Shown here in pieces: positions 35,301 to 50,300 of a DNA stretch of 64,000 nucleotides (position 1 is the stretch's first letter; every line of letters begins with the position of its first letter). Source of the stretch: Hydractinia symbiolongicarpus (taxonomy: Eukaryota; Cnidaria; Hydrozoa; Anthoathecata; Hydractiniidae); assembly GCF_029227915.1 (NCBI RefSeq), contig NC_079887.1:13826001-13890000 (forward strand), given 5' to 3'. A program made the position numbers and the translations under genes. The notes beneath the pieces were generated by a model. That model was not told the DNA's origin, searched no databases, and saw only the letters and a program-made list of their open reading frames with translations.

Positions 35301-38300
35301 TAGTGAAATCAACAATGAAAACGAAAGTCTAAAATCTTTGATTGTTTAACATTCTGAACTTGATCGCTACATATTGTTTATTTGCTAGCAAACGTCAATT
35401 TTTTTAAATCATTTTAAAAAAATCAGAATCATTTTATAAAAATCATAACTTGCACAAGTTTTTGTACAAGCTCATGTGCAATGCATAATAGCATCTGTTA
35501 CACATAATATTGTATTGCACAAGTACTTGCACAAGCACTTGTGCAACTGACGAGGTGCATGCTTTTTATTTAACTCTATCTTATTTTGGGTTTGATATTC
35601 ATTGGCTACAATGTCAGTCTTGGCTGAACATAAGTCAGACAGTCCTAGCCAAGTTCCTGCCAACTTTATATATGGACAATCATTGTGGGTGATCTTTGTT
35701 CTCCAAAGCATCAGGCGCATCAACCTGACATTGCCTTTAGTTATATATGATCCCTTAAAATGATCAAAGCAATTAAAAATAGTTTTGCAACAAAGAAACC
35801 ATCTTAAAAACACAACCACCCTGGCACTCAATTAGAGGAAGAGAAAAAAAAGGAAAACGTCACAGATCTACAAATAGTTAAGAACTTCTTTCTGGACAAG
35901 TACTAAATATTCTGTAAAGAATATTGTTTTGAACTGTCCGATAAACTTTTTTTGTCCCATGCATCTTGTAGACAAGAAGTCCACGAATCATGTTTTAAAA
36001 AGAAGTTTGAAGAATTTAACATGGATGCAGATGGTGGCAATGTAAAAATAGACATTTTCAGGCTTGTGAATCAGATGTTATGGCAAAAATCAGTGTACTG
36101 GCCTACCAACACTTAAACTGTCACTTCAACCCAAAATACAACTTTCATTACAACATTCAGATATGAGGGCGATGAAACACTTTACATTGAGGGCCCAGAA
36201 CATTGGTAAGCCCAAAAACAATCTTTACCCTGAAATAATTATTCAAGAAAATCAGCAAGCCAAATAGGAAAAGCTTTTTCGAGGAAAACACCCATCTAAA
36301 GAATGACAAATTCATTAAGAAAGTGTATTTGCCTTGACAAAAGCAGCAAATTTAGGCACAATAAAGGTACTAAAAAAAGTAAGAAAGAATGACAAAATAA
36401 TGAAAAAGTATAAAAACTAAACAAACAAAAGACACTAAACAGGATTTTTTGGAGGCATTAAAGTTGCTAAAGATGAAACTAATAGAAGTAATGGATGTGA
36501 TAATAAAAACCAGTCACAACCCATCCACCAATATATCAGCCACCAATGAATTACCACATGGTCCCGCCAATGTGATATCAATATCCCAACCTATGAGTAA
36601 CCATATGAGTACTATCTCATTTCTGAACATTCAAGGTCTTAAGCCTAAAACTGTTCCATCAAAGGTTCCATTAATGGAGAATGTTCTAACTGGGGATAAT
36701 CACCTAGCAATTGGCCTATCTGTGACATGGCTCAGAGATCACTTTGATGCTAAGCTTAATATCATAGATACACTCTAATCCGATATGATAAAGAAGACAA
36801 TAAGAGGAGAAGACACACAAAGGTGGAAATATATTTTAGATCTTGTTTTTACCAACAAGTCACTGCTTTTATTTAATTTTAATTGCATAAACACTCTTCA
36901 AAGCACCACTCAACATTAAGTCATTCAACTTTCAACAATATATAAAACAATACCACAGCAGAGTCAATCTAAACATAAATATCACACACTGTTTGACTCA
37001 CTCAACTTTTATCATGAAGATTCGATTGGGACGGACTGAATTGTGCATTTTCAGCATAAGACTAGGAAAAATCATTCAATGGGAAAACAACCATTAAGAT
37101 CCTTTCCATTTTTTACTCCATATATATGTTTTAAAAAAACAAATGTGCCTTTTCCAACAAATATTATAAAAAAATTAATCTCTGACGGGTATTGTTCTGA
37201 ATTATGTCACAGAAGAAGAATTAGCAGACTTACTACATGTGACGCAAGCTTCATACAAAGCTAGTAAAGAATACCGTGAACAAAAAGCCACTAATGCAAT
37301 AAAAGCAACCCAAAATATTTTAGTTATGCAAAAAAATATTTAAGAAAAAACTAACTTTGGTCCTCTTCTTATAAATGGAACATATACTTTTGACAAACTG
37401 CTTATGGCAGAAGCATTGTGTGAGCAATATTCTTCATAGGAAAAAGTTGTTATCCATTCACCATCACAAACCAGCTCATCAACATTAGCGATATGAATTT
37501 AATGAGGGGGATTAGCAGATGCAATTAAATAAATTTCACTGACCTCTCGGCTGGTCCTGATAGATTCCCTGCAATTCTACTAACAAAATGCAAGACCTTT
37601 CTACCAAATTTGTTTTGGAGAAAGTGTCTTAATAGTGGAGTTATGCCACAGCGTCTTAAACCTTATTAATTACACCCATTTTTAAAGGTGGAATGAAAAC
37701 ATTCATCAAATTACCATTCTAAAGCTTTGAAATCTCATGTGATAAAAATATTCGAAAAAGTTTGCAAAAATCTCCATTTTTTTGTGAGAGTAATAATCTT
37801 GGATTTGATGTAATTTAACTGGCTTCTTGGTACATCGCATCCACTCAGCAGCAGTGGACAACGAAAAATCATTACCAGTTGATCTTCTCCTAGGTGTACC
37901 ACAAGGATGTGTCTTAGGGTCACTGATTTTTTTTATACTTATTAGTGATAGAAAAGTATTGTGCTGCCTCTTTTTAAATATTGTTCACAACTGTTGTGTC
38001 CAACCACCACTGGCTTCGTTTAAAAAATTGAATTGATTCAATGATACTTTATACACAAAATCAAAAAGTATATGCAACTCTGACTATTGGGTGCTCTCGA
38101 AAATACAACTTACGCTCACTTCAAAGATGCCATGAACGATACAGAGTTTGTCTATGTTTGGGAAATCGTTAAAGATTTGATTCCAAATCTTGGTTACAAC
38201 AGAATAAATATATCTATTAACCTACGTCTGGAAATGTTAATTACACTTTACCTAGCAACTTTAAGAAGTTGAGATCATTTTTACTGTCCCTGCATGGTGC

Positions 38301-41300
38301 AAATTTATTCAATTCCTTACTAAAAGAAGTAAAAAATTGTACCAAATGTGATGTTTTAGTGTTTAAGAATCTACTGGATAGTTTTCCGTATATAATTCTA
38401 GATTAACCTCTAATCATGGGGCTCACAGCAATTAGAATGGCACATTCTAACTCTCTCATACATACAATAGTTATCACTTTTGCATAAGCTTTTAGTAGGA
38501 ATTCAATCTTTATAATGACTTGTCACTTTTTGAATGTAGTTTTCCTTCTCTTAGTTAAGTTATATTTTTATTCCCTGGGATTTTCATATTTTTTAGCGAA
38601 CATCTTATGAGTTCTACATCCCAAAAGGCATTCTGAAGACAAACTGGATAAACAAACATTTAAACTTGTTACCTGCCCTTGTCGTTGTTTTCTTTGATTT
38701 GGACTGGAATGATCCGCAGTGGAGAGAAAAACAAACGGAATGTGCCTCTAGGGTTGCTGTTGTAAGGTATATGTCTCAATCACATAAAACTTCATTTTGT
38801 ATGCTTTTTAAAGAACATGGCTAATGTTTTTACTCTTATTTATTGAGTGATTTGAATAAGTAGTATAAATATCCAGAAATTTATATCCTTTGATCAATGC
38901 TTCCTATTTTTTACTGAAAGTGAGATGATACCTACACAAAATCAAACTTTTGCTTAATTTTTCTTTATTGTCTCTATGCTAGGTCAAGTTTGTTTGGTAG
39001 AAATACCAAAATAGCTGTCGTGCTGATTCAGAAGAATATCCCTCTACCACCAGGTAAGTTGATGTTTTTTGGTTTACTTGTAGCATCAGGACATTTAAGA
39101 TTAGCTACATTAATGTGCAAAAACGTAAAAGTGCCTCGAAAATTCGATGCTAAACTCTACATTTTATTGCATTTCGCAGATCAATTTTGCATTGTTCCAC
39201 AAAATTCTCTTTAAACATCAAATTGAATGGTCCTATTACTGTTTATTTTCTTTCCTACCTTTGGGGTACATACATCAAGGTGCACAGAAGTGCCTACTCA
39301 GATTTCTAATTTCAGTTTACATTGTGAAGATTTCAACTTTATTTTTGTTCACATTGACTACAACACGTCTTTGCTTGTAGCATGGTTTTTTGTTTTCAAA
39401 TTTGATTTCAATAATGAATTGCTAGAAAAATGGCTTTTAACGCCTTTTGTTAACCATATGAATAAAAATATGTTTTTCCTTGTTTTGCGAATGTAATGTA
39501 TATGTCACATTGATGTTTGTATTATTACAATTTGTAGGCGAGGACCCTCAAGCAGTTCAACGTGCAGAAGCATTGTGTCAAGCTTGCGAATTGGCATCAA
39601 AGTCTTTGTTTGTCTTACCATTCAGTGATCACCTTCAAGGATATGTGACAAGGTTTGTTAACTGTCAAAACTAAAGGTTATAAAGGACAAATGATGTGAG
39701 AAGGATGACAAGACTGGGAATAGACCTATTTCCAAACTCAATTAATTCTGCGAAATATGCATGTGAAAATGCGGAATAACATGAAAACAAGATTAGTTAT
39801 GAGCAAATTTTGGGATATTGATGTTCTTGATGCTAACATTTAAGAAAAACTGAAAAATATATTAATTGCCACAATATGCTGCCTTCAAGACAGCTATACA
39901 GCTTTTCCCAGAGAAATATAAGGGTTATAAAAGTCAACGTATTATAATAAGAATTTATATTTTGCACTAAGTTACTTTCTTCATTTTGCATTTCGGCATT
40001 ATGTGTCACATCAATTTTTTGATCAAATGACTGAAATCAACAGCGAACAGCAATTTTTTCATGTTGCTTTAAATGTTTAGATTAGAAGGTGCATTTTATG
40101 ACATTGCTCAAACTCACTATTCTAACGAAGCGCGTGTTGTCAAACAACATAAGGTATATAGGATTTCGTTATGAATAAAACAGTATTGGGATTACTATAA
40201 TTAAGTTGAATTGTATACATTATCATGTTGTCTTTTAATTTTTTAGGATCTGTTAAACAAATCACAGCATCAGGTAATAATATTTCATTTATTATAATTT
40301 AAGTTTTACTTGCATAGCAGTCTAAATTTCTTTCCAGAAAGCCCTATAGCTTTAGAATATGTCTAAATTTTTTAGCTCTTATTTTCAAGACATCAGTTTA
40401 AAGTTGCTTTTTACAATGAACTGAGACAAGATTCACATGCTGCACTGAAGTAAGTTATAATGCTGGTTATTAATTATGCATAATAATTCATACCATTTGG
40501 TTTTCTGTCTGCCGTAATCTTAGCATTCTCAAAAATACCATTAACAAGGTTAAAGATTTCTGAAATTTATTTTTATAAATTTTGTGACTTATTCGCCATT
40601 CATGCGAATATAATTCTTCAGTAAAACTTTGAAGAATAATTCCACCACTGGGCAAATTTAGTAAGAAGTCAATTCTTTTTTTGGAGACACAATTGGTTGA
40701 TGCAGTCAGCAATTGGTTGATGCAGTCAGCAATTGGTTGATGCAGTCAGCATTTGGTTGATGCAGTCAGCCAATTGTGTAAATATTGAAAAAAAAATTCT
40801 ATTGGTATTGCCTACGATCTGCATAAATTATTTTTTGGTGAAAAATTCACTCATTCTGTAAATAAGACTTTGCGAAATCATAAATCAATAAATAAATCAA
40901 ATTATTTGTGGAAAATAATATATTCTTGTCAACAACTAGTCACAAAATTAAGCTAAATTTATTGTGGACGAGTATTGTATGGTTTAGAACCGTCCTGGTA
41001 ATGCATAAACCAATTCTTTTTAGGTGAAAAACAAACAAACGTTTTGACAACATTGTTATTCCAATTTCAGTTTTAATATAACGTCAGAATTTTTTTTTAT
41101 TTATTTTTTGTTGTTGTAGGCATTACAAGCAAGCCTATCAGCACATATTGGAACATAGACTGACTGATGTCAACAACTTGGAAGTGAAAATTGTGGCTGG
41201 CTTTGTTAATTATAAGGTTTTACTCATTTTTCTGACAAAAAAACATTTATTTAGCACTGTGATTGTTTGCAATTACTAAACAATTTTACTGTTCTTACAA

Positions 41301-44300
41301 GAACGTTATATGAAACTAATCGTGGCCCGTGGAAAAATCCACAAGTTTGCCCTGTCCTTTTTTTAATGCATTGTGTGTCTGATTATTTGTGGTACCATTT
41401 TGCATGACAGACATATTAAGGTATTATAATTTAGATAATGATGGATATTTATTTAGTCTATTGATTTTACATTATTAAACATTTTGTTTTGTTAGATAAA
41501 TAAATTCTACAAGAACCAAAATCATAACGAATATCCGGCCTTGCTTGCAAATTTTGGTCTGTTGAAGTCGCAAAAATGCTGTTTGTTATTATTATTTTTA
41601 ACATAGATATGTAGTTTTTAATCCTCTTCCTGTTTTTCTCTATTTTTTTATTACCTTAGAAATCAAGTCTATTATTAAGGGAAATAGTGCCCACTCTACA
41701 AAAAAATAAAATAAATTCCATTGCGTACGTAAATAATGTGTATATAATATGTACATTAACTGGTTCCCCCTGTGCAAATTTACAAGTTTAAGTTTTTTAT
41801 TGCTATGGAAAAAATATGCAATATTTATAACTTTTTTATTAATTGTGTTTTGATAGTTTTATTATTCATCATGCTTTTGTGTGATCTTGTTTTAATAGTC
41901 TTGAAAAAAAATATCCAAGCTTCATTTCGTTAGTGCTCGAATAAAATATGACAATATTCAAACTTTGTGTGATAGTATTTTCCTTATTTTTAGAATAACA
42001 ATTGTGTTATTTATATTTAATTCATCTTATTGTATTTTGATGATTTAAATCAACTTGCGAGGTCTAAAAGTCTTTGTGGAGAAATCAAGTGTCTTGTGTA
42101 AAGGTAGATGATATGTTTACATTTAGATATGTCGTATCTCCTTCCAGTTAAATGCACCACTCGATGCAATCTCACAGTTTCGCAAACATATTGACTATTT
42201 TAAAAGCAAAATTGGATGTAATGAACTAGCATTTGAACATTCTGCATGGATGGCTAAACAGTAAGTTTTGTTTCTTTTTTCCATCACTCAATCATCACTG
42301 TTAATTAATTATACAATGCAATATTGTATCAGGAAGTGTTGAATTTTAACTTTTGAAATATACCTTTTTTATTTTTACGGTGCTTACATATTTCACTTTA
42401 ATAAAACACCTTTGTTTGCGATATTATGTTTTTAGATATAGAGGTGGGTGTAAGGGAGGGTGTAGATTAATACTAGTAATAAGAGTACTGACAACAATTT
42501 ATTTTTATGTAGAATATATCAGAAGTTTTTTTTCTTTTTTCTGTAGATTTAGTTTATTTGGTGATTTATTTCAAGAAGCGATAAAGAATGGCTTGCAAGC
42601 AATACAGGTAGACTTTTGGATACATAGCAGAAAATTCCATGAAATAAAATTACGCATGTGTGCTGTGAATCGCACACATAAAAAAAGTTTAATAAATTTG
42701 CATGTGCAATTTTTTCCATTTTGAAGAAAACTTTAAGGGCTTTACAAGCATAAAATTTCCCATGATTTTGTATGAAATGTGAGAAACTTGTTATTTTACC
42801 CTTACAGATATCTTCATTTATAGTGTATGCTTTCATTAAAATATTCTATTTAACCACAATGCAGTTGAAGCTCATTATATTAGACATTGAATTTTCAAAC
42901 AGAGCTTCTAAATAGTTGAACGCTTTACACATTGCCATTAGGGACAGCTTAACCACACTTTAGAAAATCAATTTGTTACTTATTTTTTATAAAATTATCA
43001 GTTTTTACACAAACAAAAAGCTTGTTCAGCATGAGCGATGAATCCGACACCTGGACAGATGTTGCGCGTAGGTGCATATGTGTGCGATCACACACTTATA
43101 GAGTTCCCTGCATAGAATTAAAAAATAGCTAATTCTCTATTAGTTAAACTTTTTAAAAGCGTGCATAAAAAATAGAAAATTTGTTAAATTTTTGTTGATT
43201 CTGTGAGTACCCTGATAATTAAAATAGCTAGCCCGTGGCCCATGGAAAAAATTCACAGGGATGTCCGTTTTTTTTTATACCATATTACATGTGTCTTGTA
43301 CTTGCGGTACCATTTTGCATGACAGACGTGTACAGGTATTATAATATAGATTACTCATTCTTCTCAAAAATTTAAAATGTTTCTCTGTTTTGAGATAACT
43401 GCTTTTTTTAGACTCAACATCCTGGTTTCTATTATCAGCAAGCTGCAAATCATTCAATGATGAGAATGAAACACTGTAGAAATTTGTGTCGAGTAAGGGC
43501 TGTCTTTTTGTTAATATTTTAGGAAAAAATTATATGAAGTACTATGTATGTGTACATGTAAGTTGCTATTGTATTTTTTGGTAGACAAAGATCTTTTTAA
43601 ATGCAGGAAAAACTTAACTAAGTAACATAACAAGTACAAAGTTTCTCATCCTGGTCTAACTATAGTATCATGAGAGGACTTAAAAGAAATAAAATGTTGT
43701 TTTAATTTTTTCAGCCAAAATGTAGACTCCAGTTAGTTTTGTAGATTCATACTTTTATTTCCTTTCTGATTATTTATTTGAGTGCTTCTATGGAATGCCT
43801 AAATATCAATTGTACTGTGAAGGCATACGGTATTGTTAAAACTTTGCTTGCCGTAAATATTTATTTTTTTGTTAATATACATTGCCTTTTTTTCATTTTT
43901 GATCTATATTAAACAAGAAATGCACAATCCATTTTGATTTGATATGGTCCTAAAAAAACTGACTTGGTCCCTGATCTCTTGTTATCAATATTTAAAAAAA
44001 AATTATTATTAAAATATGGTATGCAATGTTGTTTTCGCAGTTATGAAGACTTATATATATGGAATTTTTATTAATTTAAATTGAACGTGTAAACATGCGT
44101 CTCCATTAAGTGTAAATATAGGAGAAAACTTGGGGAAAGGATAGGAAAATTGTGATAAGTTTGAATTTTCTCCTCTGTGTGTATTCACTTAGATGTAGAT
44201 ACTCTTATTATATAACTTTTTATATAGTTTTCTGAACCAGTGCACCCAGATCCAATGGAAGACATAAATAATTTGGAATTTTTTGGACAGAGACCTTGGA

Positions 44301-47300
44301 GACAAGGCTGTCAAGGTTAATATTCCTTACAACTTTTTTCCAATTTTTACGTGCTTTAGGTTGTATAAACATCATTTTACAATCGAACATTAGTTTTTAT
44401 GCATTGTGACAGATGACTTTTGAAGATGTACATGCTTTGCCAATAAAGCTCTATTTTTGTGTCCTAAGGTGGTATCTTGGCAAACATAATCTGGAAAATG
44501 TAATTTGCCTGGTTTTTACAAAATTGATATTTTTTGAAGTAAAATTATGCTTTGTGATTTATAACATCAGTTTATATTTTGTTTCTACTTAAAAAGATTT
44601 AGTCATACATAATCAAATGTTATTTTCACGTTCATTATGTAACCTTGTTTTCATTGTTCATTGTTTATGTTTGTGACCATCTTAACATTTTTTTTAGCCA
44701 ACGAAGCACCTGACCCTTCAATGGAACAGGCTGGCATTTTATCTCTGCAAGCTCTAGAATTAAAAGTGGAACATTTTGTAAGACTTTCTTTTTTCTCTAC
44801 AAGGATTTACAATGTGCTTGAAACCATTTTTACTTCCTATCTAAAATATTAACTGCATGCAATAAATGTTGCTAAATTTTATAGGATTTTAAAAATCGCA
44901 AAAACTAATCTTGCCCTGTTTATCACTATCAAATTTTATAAAATAAAAATACATAACAATACACATTAAAAGTAAAGAAATAAAAAAATGAGCATCTTGC
45001 TTAGGCATTTTCTTTTCGACATTACTTAAAGTAATTCTACACCAACATGTTAAAACAAATCGACATATTTATTTGTGAAACTTAGTGGCAATCTTCCTTT
45101 TGTCTGTGATGGAATTTTTATTATCTTTATAGATGTTTGTATGTGAGATAATTTTTTTTTAGTGGATTGTCATCCCGTTGTTAAGCAGTGCTGTTGCTCA
45201 GTTCCGAGAATATAAATCTGTCAGGATGAAACTGTTTTTAAGTAAGTCTATAATATTTTTATCACACTAGTTAAAAAAATTTCACATTTTTTATAACTTC
45301 TTTAGAAAAAAAAATGCTTAATACTAATATTAAGAAAAACGTAACTAATGCTTGTTTGACAGAAACACAATGCTGAATTGATAGTTCAGAAATTAGTCAA
45401 AAAATTCACTAAATAATACTTTTTGCGGTGTGAAAAAAATGTTTTTATCGTCTTGAAAAATCTAGTTATTTGCATGTATTAAGTGTTAATAATTTGTTAG
45501 AACAAATTTTATTGAAAAGTGTATTTTCAAAATTCTCTTTTAATTTCAGTGGTGCAAATGGGTGAAGAGTATTTTGAAGCAAAAGATTATGAGAAAGCAT
45601 TAACGTAAGTATTTTGTTATCAATAAAATTTTCTCAACTTGGATTGTTATTTTAAAGGAAACAAAGAAAAAGCAGTAACAGAAACAACAGCTAAAAACTA
45701 TGCTAAATTATCTTTGCTTTTCAGCCTGGAAAAAATTTGATTAAAAGAGTTTCTTTGTTTTTTTCAATTGTATAGTTTCTCTGCAGTGTTCATGAACTTC
45801 CACTTTATGGTCGTAGAGTTTAATGTTTTTTCACAACATTCAGTTCTAATACAGGAAAATCTATTTTCTTCTAAAGGTGTTATTTATTTAAAGTTAATGT
45901 GATTCTAATTTTAGCCTTCTACACCGTGTTACACCTTTTTATCGTGGTGAAAGATGGTGGGACCTTTTAAGAAGTGTTTTACGTACTGCTATAAGGTATG
46001 AACATTTTGCATACTATATAAATATATGACTGTTAAAAGTTAATTTGTTGAAATTCACCAATGTTGCCATGGCGTACTTTATAATAAACTTACAGCAAAG
46101 AGTAATCAGAGTAATTGGTGGAGTGATCTATCAACGTAAAGTTTCTCAGCCAGAACAATTTGGGTATATGACCCTTTCCCTTTCCTTTTCCTATAGAGTG
46201 ACTGAACCCATTCAAATAAAACTTTCCACCATCTTTTTTTCTAATTTATTTTTAATAACGTTTCAACCACAGCTTCTACTGTCTACCATCTTGGAATGTA
46301 TCTGTTGACATAAAAATATGGCGCTTAAAAAATTTTTTATTGCCTGCTATTGCACTAAATCGTTTGCACGATAGGGGAACTCTTAACACTGTTCGGGTTG
46401 GGAAAGGGGGAATGTTCAGAATGGTATGACGCCACGCCCATTGTCATGCTTTTATTTTTTAGTGAAAATACACTTTTTCTAATTTTTTATCCCTCTCTTT
46501 ACATGTTTCTGGATAGTTTAGCTTAAAATTAAACTAGCTTTTTTGTCAAAATCTTGGTTGTATTGAAATCTTAAGGTGAATTGAACAATTTTGAATACAA
46601 ACGTCAAATGACAATTTGTGTTTAACCTTCATGCAAAAAGGTGTATAAACAAACAAGGTATATCTACAAACAAATATAATTAAAAAATCGATTGATAGAT
46701 TTCATAGTTATCATAATAGAACTGAAAGGTAACACTTGTAAATCATCTCAAATATTCAGGTAAAATTAATTTCGTCCATTTATTCTAGATGTTCCTATCT
46801 TACAGTCGCCATTCAAGATTATGTAACATCATGTTTGGAGCTAATTGGAAATTGTATCCTCTTTTTTGTTGTGAAGTCAAATATTGATTTTAAATTAATA
46901 CTGAATCGTTTTAATAAAATTCTTTTTTATAAGTCGTTGCAAACATTTTTAGTAATTTTTTTTTGTGTTAAATTCCGTGATTGTTAATTTTGTTTCTCAG
47001 TAATTTTTTCGAATAAAATATAAGAAAGCAAAGTAAAACTGAAACATGAAGCTCATTGAAGTTTTGTTTTCATTTTTTAAGTGTCGGAAATTCAAAATAA
47101 GACGAGCTTTTTTCTATGTTTCTTATCCTTAACAGCATTATTTACAGATTGTTCAGTGAAAATTGATGAAAAGACGAGACTCCAAACAAACTTGCTACGA
47201 ATTGTTAAGGTAGCTAGCTATAAGCATTTTTTTATGCTTAGCACTCCTGCAGTGTCTCTTCCTCCTAGTAGAGTTTGATATTTACCTGCTGGTCTGTTCA

Positions 47301-50300
47301 GTCATGTTTGAGGATCTCTTAAACATTCAATAAAAAAAAGAAAAAAGTTACATAACTGTTCATGTCCAGAGTAAAGCTGTGCTTTTTCTGGTATTATAAA
47401 AAAAAAATACTTTGAACCTTTAATTCTCTGGGATCACTAAGAATTATACATAAGGCATTTTAAAGTCGTGCTTTCGCTCTGGCTGTAGCTAATCACATTA
47501 AACACATACCGGCTTTGCTTCAGACACTTGAGAGATGCCGAATAGATAGTGTGCTGGATGTATGCTTGTATTTGTAACCAAAACAACATCATTACGGAAT
47601 GGTCAAAAGGACTAGTATTTGCTTTTTTAAGGTTTTTTTTGATTTAGAAAACGCCTCCCGATCCAGAAAATAATTGCAGTATTGAGTCTGTTGAAAAAGC
47701 GAAAGAGTTGTGGAAGATAGCGTTTGCAGATGGACAAGAACAAAAGGTTTACACAGTAGATATGGAGAATCTTACCTCATTTAGTAAGTATATTGTTATC
47801 ATTTGGTGTTGATGGAGTATTTTCGCAGTTACGCATTTGGTTAGACACAAGTTTGGTGTTTCTTTTAGTTGAATGCCGTGTGTCGTTTGACCAGGATGCT
47901 TTTCGTTTGGATGAAGTTGCATCTGTGACTGTTTATATTAGGTATGTTAGGATAGTTTACAGTAGTCGTGGAAATTAATCTATCTTTTATTATGTTTGTG
48001 TTTATTTATTGCGTTTACGTTATTTCCATTGATTTTGAAACATTTAATTTGTACTCATCCAGCAGGGAAGCTTTCTTGTTGCAACATTAAGCTTTGTTTT
48101 TCATTCAAATCCTCAAAATTTCTAATTTATCCTTATTGTTTATCAATCTCTTTAAGGATTTAACTTTCCTTCTTTTGTGTTTGACTCCAAGATTTTCTGA
48201 AGTTGTCAAGTGAAAGCGAATGGAAATATTGTTTTTATAAGAAACCTTTTTATTTTCTTTAACATAGGTCTGTAGCTGCTTATCCTATACGATTCTCTGA
48301 GCTTGGATTGCAATTTAGCAATCAAGTAAGTTCCTTTTTGATATAAAACTTTGGTACAACGAATTAGATGAAATTACCAAGACAAAGTGTTACTAAATCT
48401 ATGGTTAATACAGGACGAACGTTTCATCTCCTAGCAAGTTAGGCACCTATGCAGATTTGATTTTAGCAAGGAGGTTTAAACCTCCTTAGTTTTAAAAATA
48501 TAAAATTGATTGTGTAGCTACTATGCTACTATCAAACATCTTAGGGGAGATTTATGACCTATGTACTATACAGTTTATGTCTAAAACGTTTTTTCTTCTC
48601 AGGTATACAATTCATCCTGCATAAAAACAGACACCTGTGAAGCTCTATCAACGCCGTCTGATGTGGTTGATGGTCCAGACCTGTTCTTGGAGCCTTACAA
48701 GACTACTGTGCATACCTTTAAATTTATTTTGGCACCCGCTGATGTTCATAAAAAACTTGAAGTAGGTTCTATATTTGCATGAAATCTGATAACTTGTTGT
48801 TAATAGATGCTCTGTCTGTTGGGGAGATTTTTTTTGGATTTCTTTTTCTTAAATATTTGCGGTCGCTCTATGTAGATTCTGCGAACATAAAACTGTTCTT
48901 TTTTGTGGTCGATAATGCAGTAAAAAAACCATGTGAAGCAGAAGGTTACATGTTGGCAGTGCCACTGAATTTAATCGAAGTGGCAGTAGCAACGATAATC
49001 TGTTACAGCCAAATTCATTCTCTTTATAATGTGTTGTATTAGATTTTACTGAACTAGGACATTATGTTTCTCTCAGGTAAAACAAGTTTATTTAAAGCTT
49101 GGCCAAAATATTATCCTTCGATGGAAAGGTGCTGGTCTCGATGCAAATGTCAGTCCATCCTATGATTCTTCCAACTACGGAGGAGAACGGATTCCTGTCA
49201 AACATGGAAAAGATGGGGATATTTTGTGGGATTCGGTAACGATATCTCCTTTTACAGAGTGAGTGATATGTTGAATTTGCCTTATCGAATTTAGACAACT
49301 AAAGTTGAATAAAGATTATTCTTGCTTTTACTATTTAAAGGGAAATGTCTCAATGCCTTTGGTTCCTACCTTTGCTTGGAGAACCTCTCTCTTATAAAGC
49401 TCTTGTTGAAATGTATTCATTAGTTAAAAAGTAAAAAAATCCCTAAAATTTGCCAACTTTGCTCCAACAAACTGACTAGCTTTATGGTCGAAGACGTTTT
49501 GAATTACTTCACAACAATTCCTTTCTTAAACCTCTTTCACTTTTAATTCATTTTTTTTTAAATATTCCACCGTGGAAAGAAATAAGAATTTTCTTCTTTC
49601 AGTGTTGTACCTCGGCCAGCCGAAGTGTCTTTGGAAATCGTCCATGACCAACCGTGCATCGTAGACGAGTTTTACAAATTCAACGTTAACATACATAATA
49701 AAGAAAGTGTGATGGTGACAAACACAAGGTATGGGTTGATTAATTGATTAATTAGTTTCGTTTGATTTGGTTCGGTTCGGTTCGATTTGGATCGAATTGG
49801 ATCGGTTCGGTTCGGGTTTGGTTCAATTCAGTTCGGTTTCCGTTCGGTTTCCGTTCATTCCGGTTTGGTTCGATTTAATTCGGTTCGGTTTAATTCGGGT
49901 TCGGGTTCGATTCGATTTGATTATTTTTCTTCTTGGTAGATTTAAGTAATGACCTTTCTATCACTACTTTCATTAAACACCACTGCCAGTTCAATACCAT
50001 AGTTACCATATACGTTCGTTTTCGTAATTTCAATAACAGTTTAAGTTATCATTACGGTGTTTTTTCGTATTTCTAGTGAGCTGAGTAGCTTTTTCGAACC
50101 AGCTATTTGGACATGTACTATATTCGCAATAAATAGTGACCTAACTTTACGTTTTTATCATTCAGGTTATTGGTGAAAATAGTGACGGAAGAAGGAGCAA
50201 CACACAATGGTAAATTGCTTACACAGTGCATATAATAAAGAGAACTTATAATCTCTTTATCCTCAAAAGTGAACTTAATAAGCTCCTTTTAACATTTGCA

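Noticed and set aside
41503-41605. Open segment after ttttgttag in a TRAPPC11 intron as the missing ICRLCFQ exon
   Set aside because: The similarity is weak and no donor in the required phase follows.
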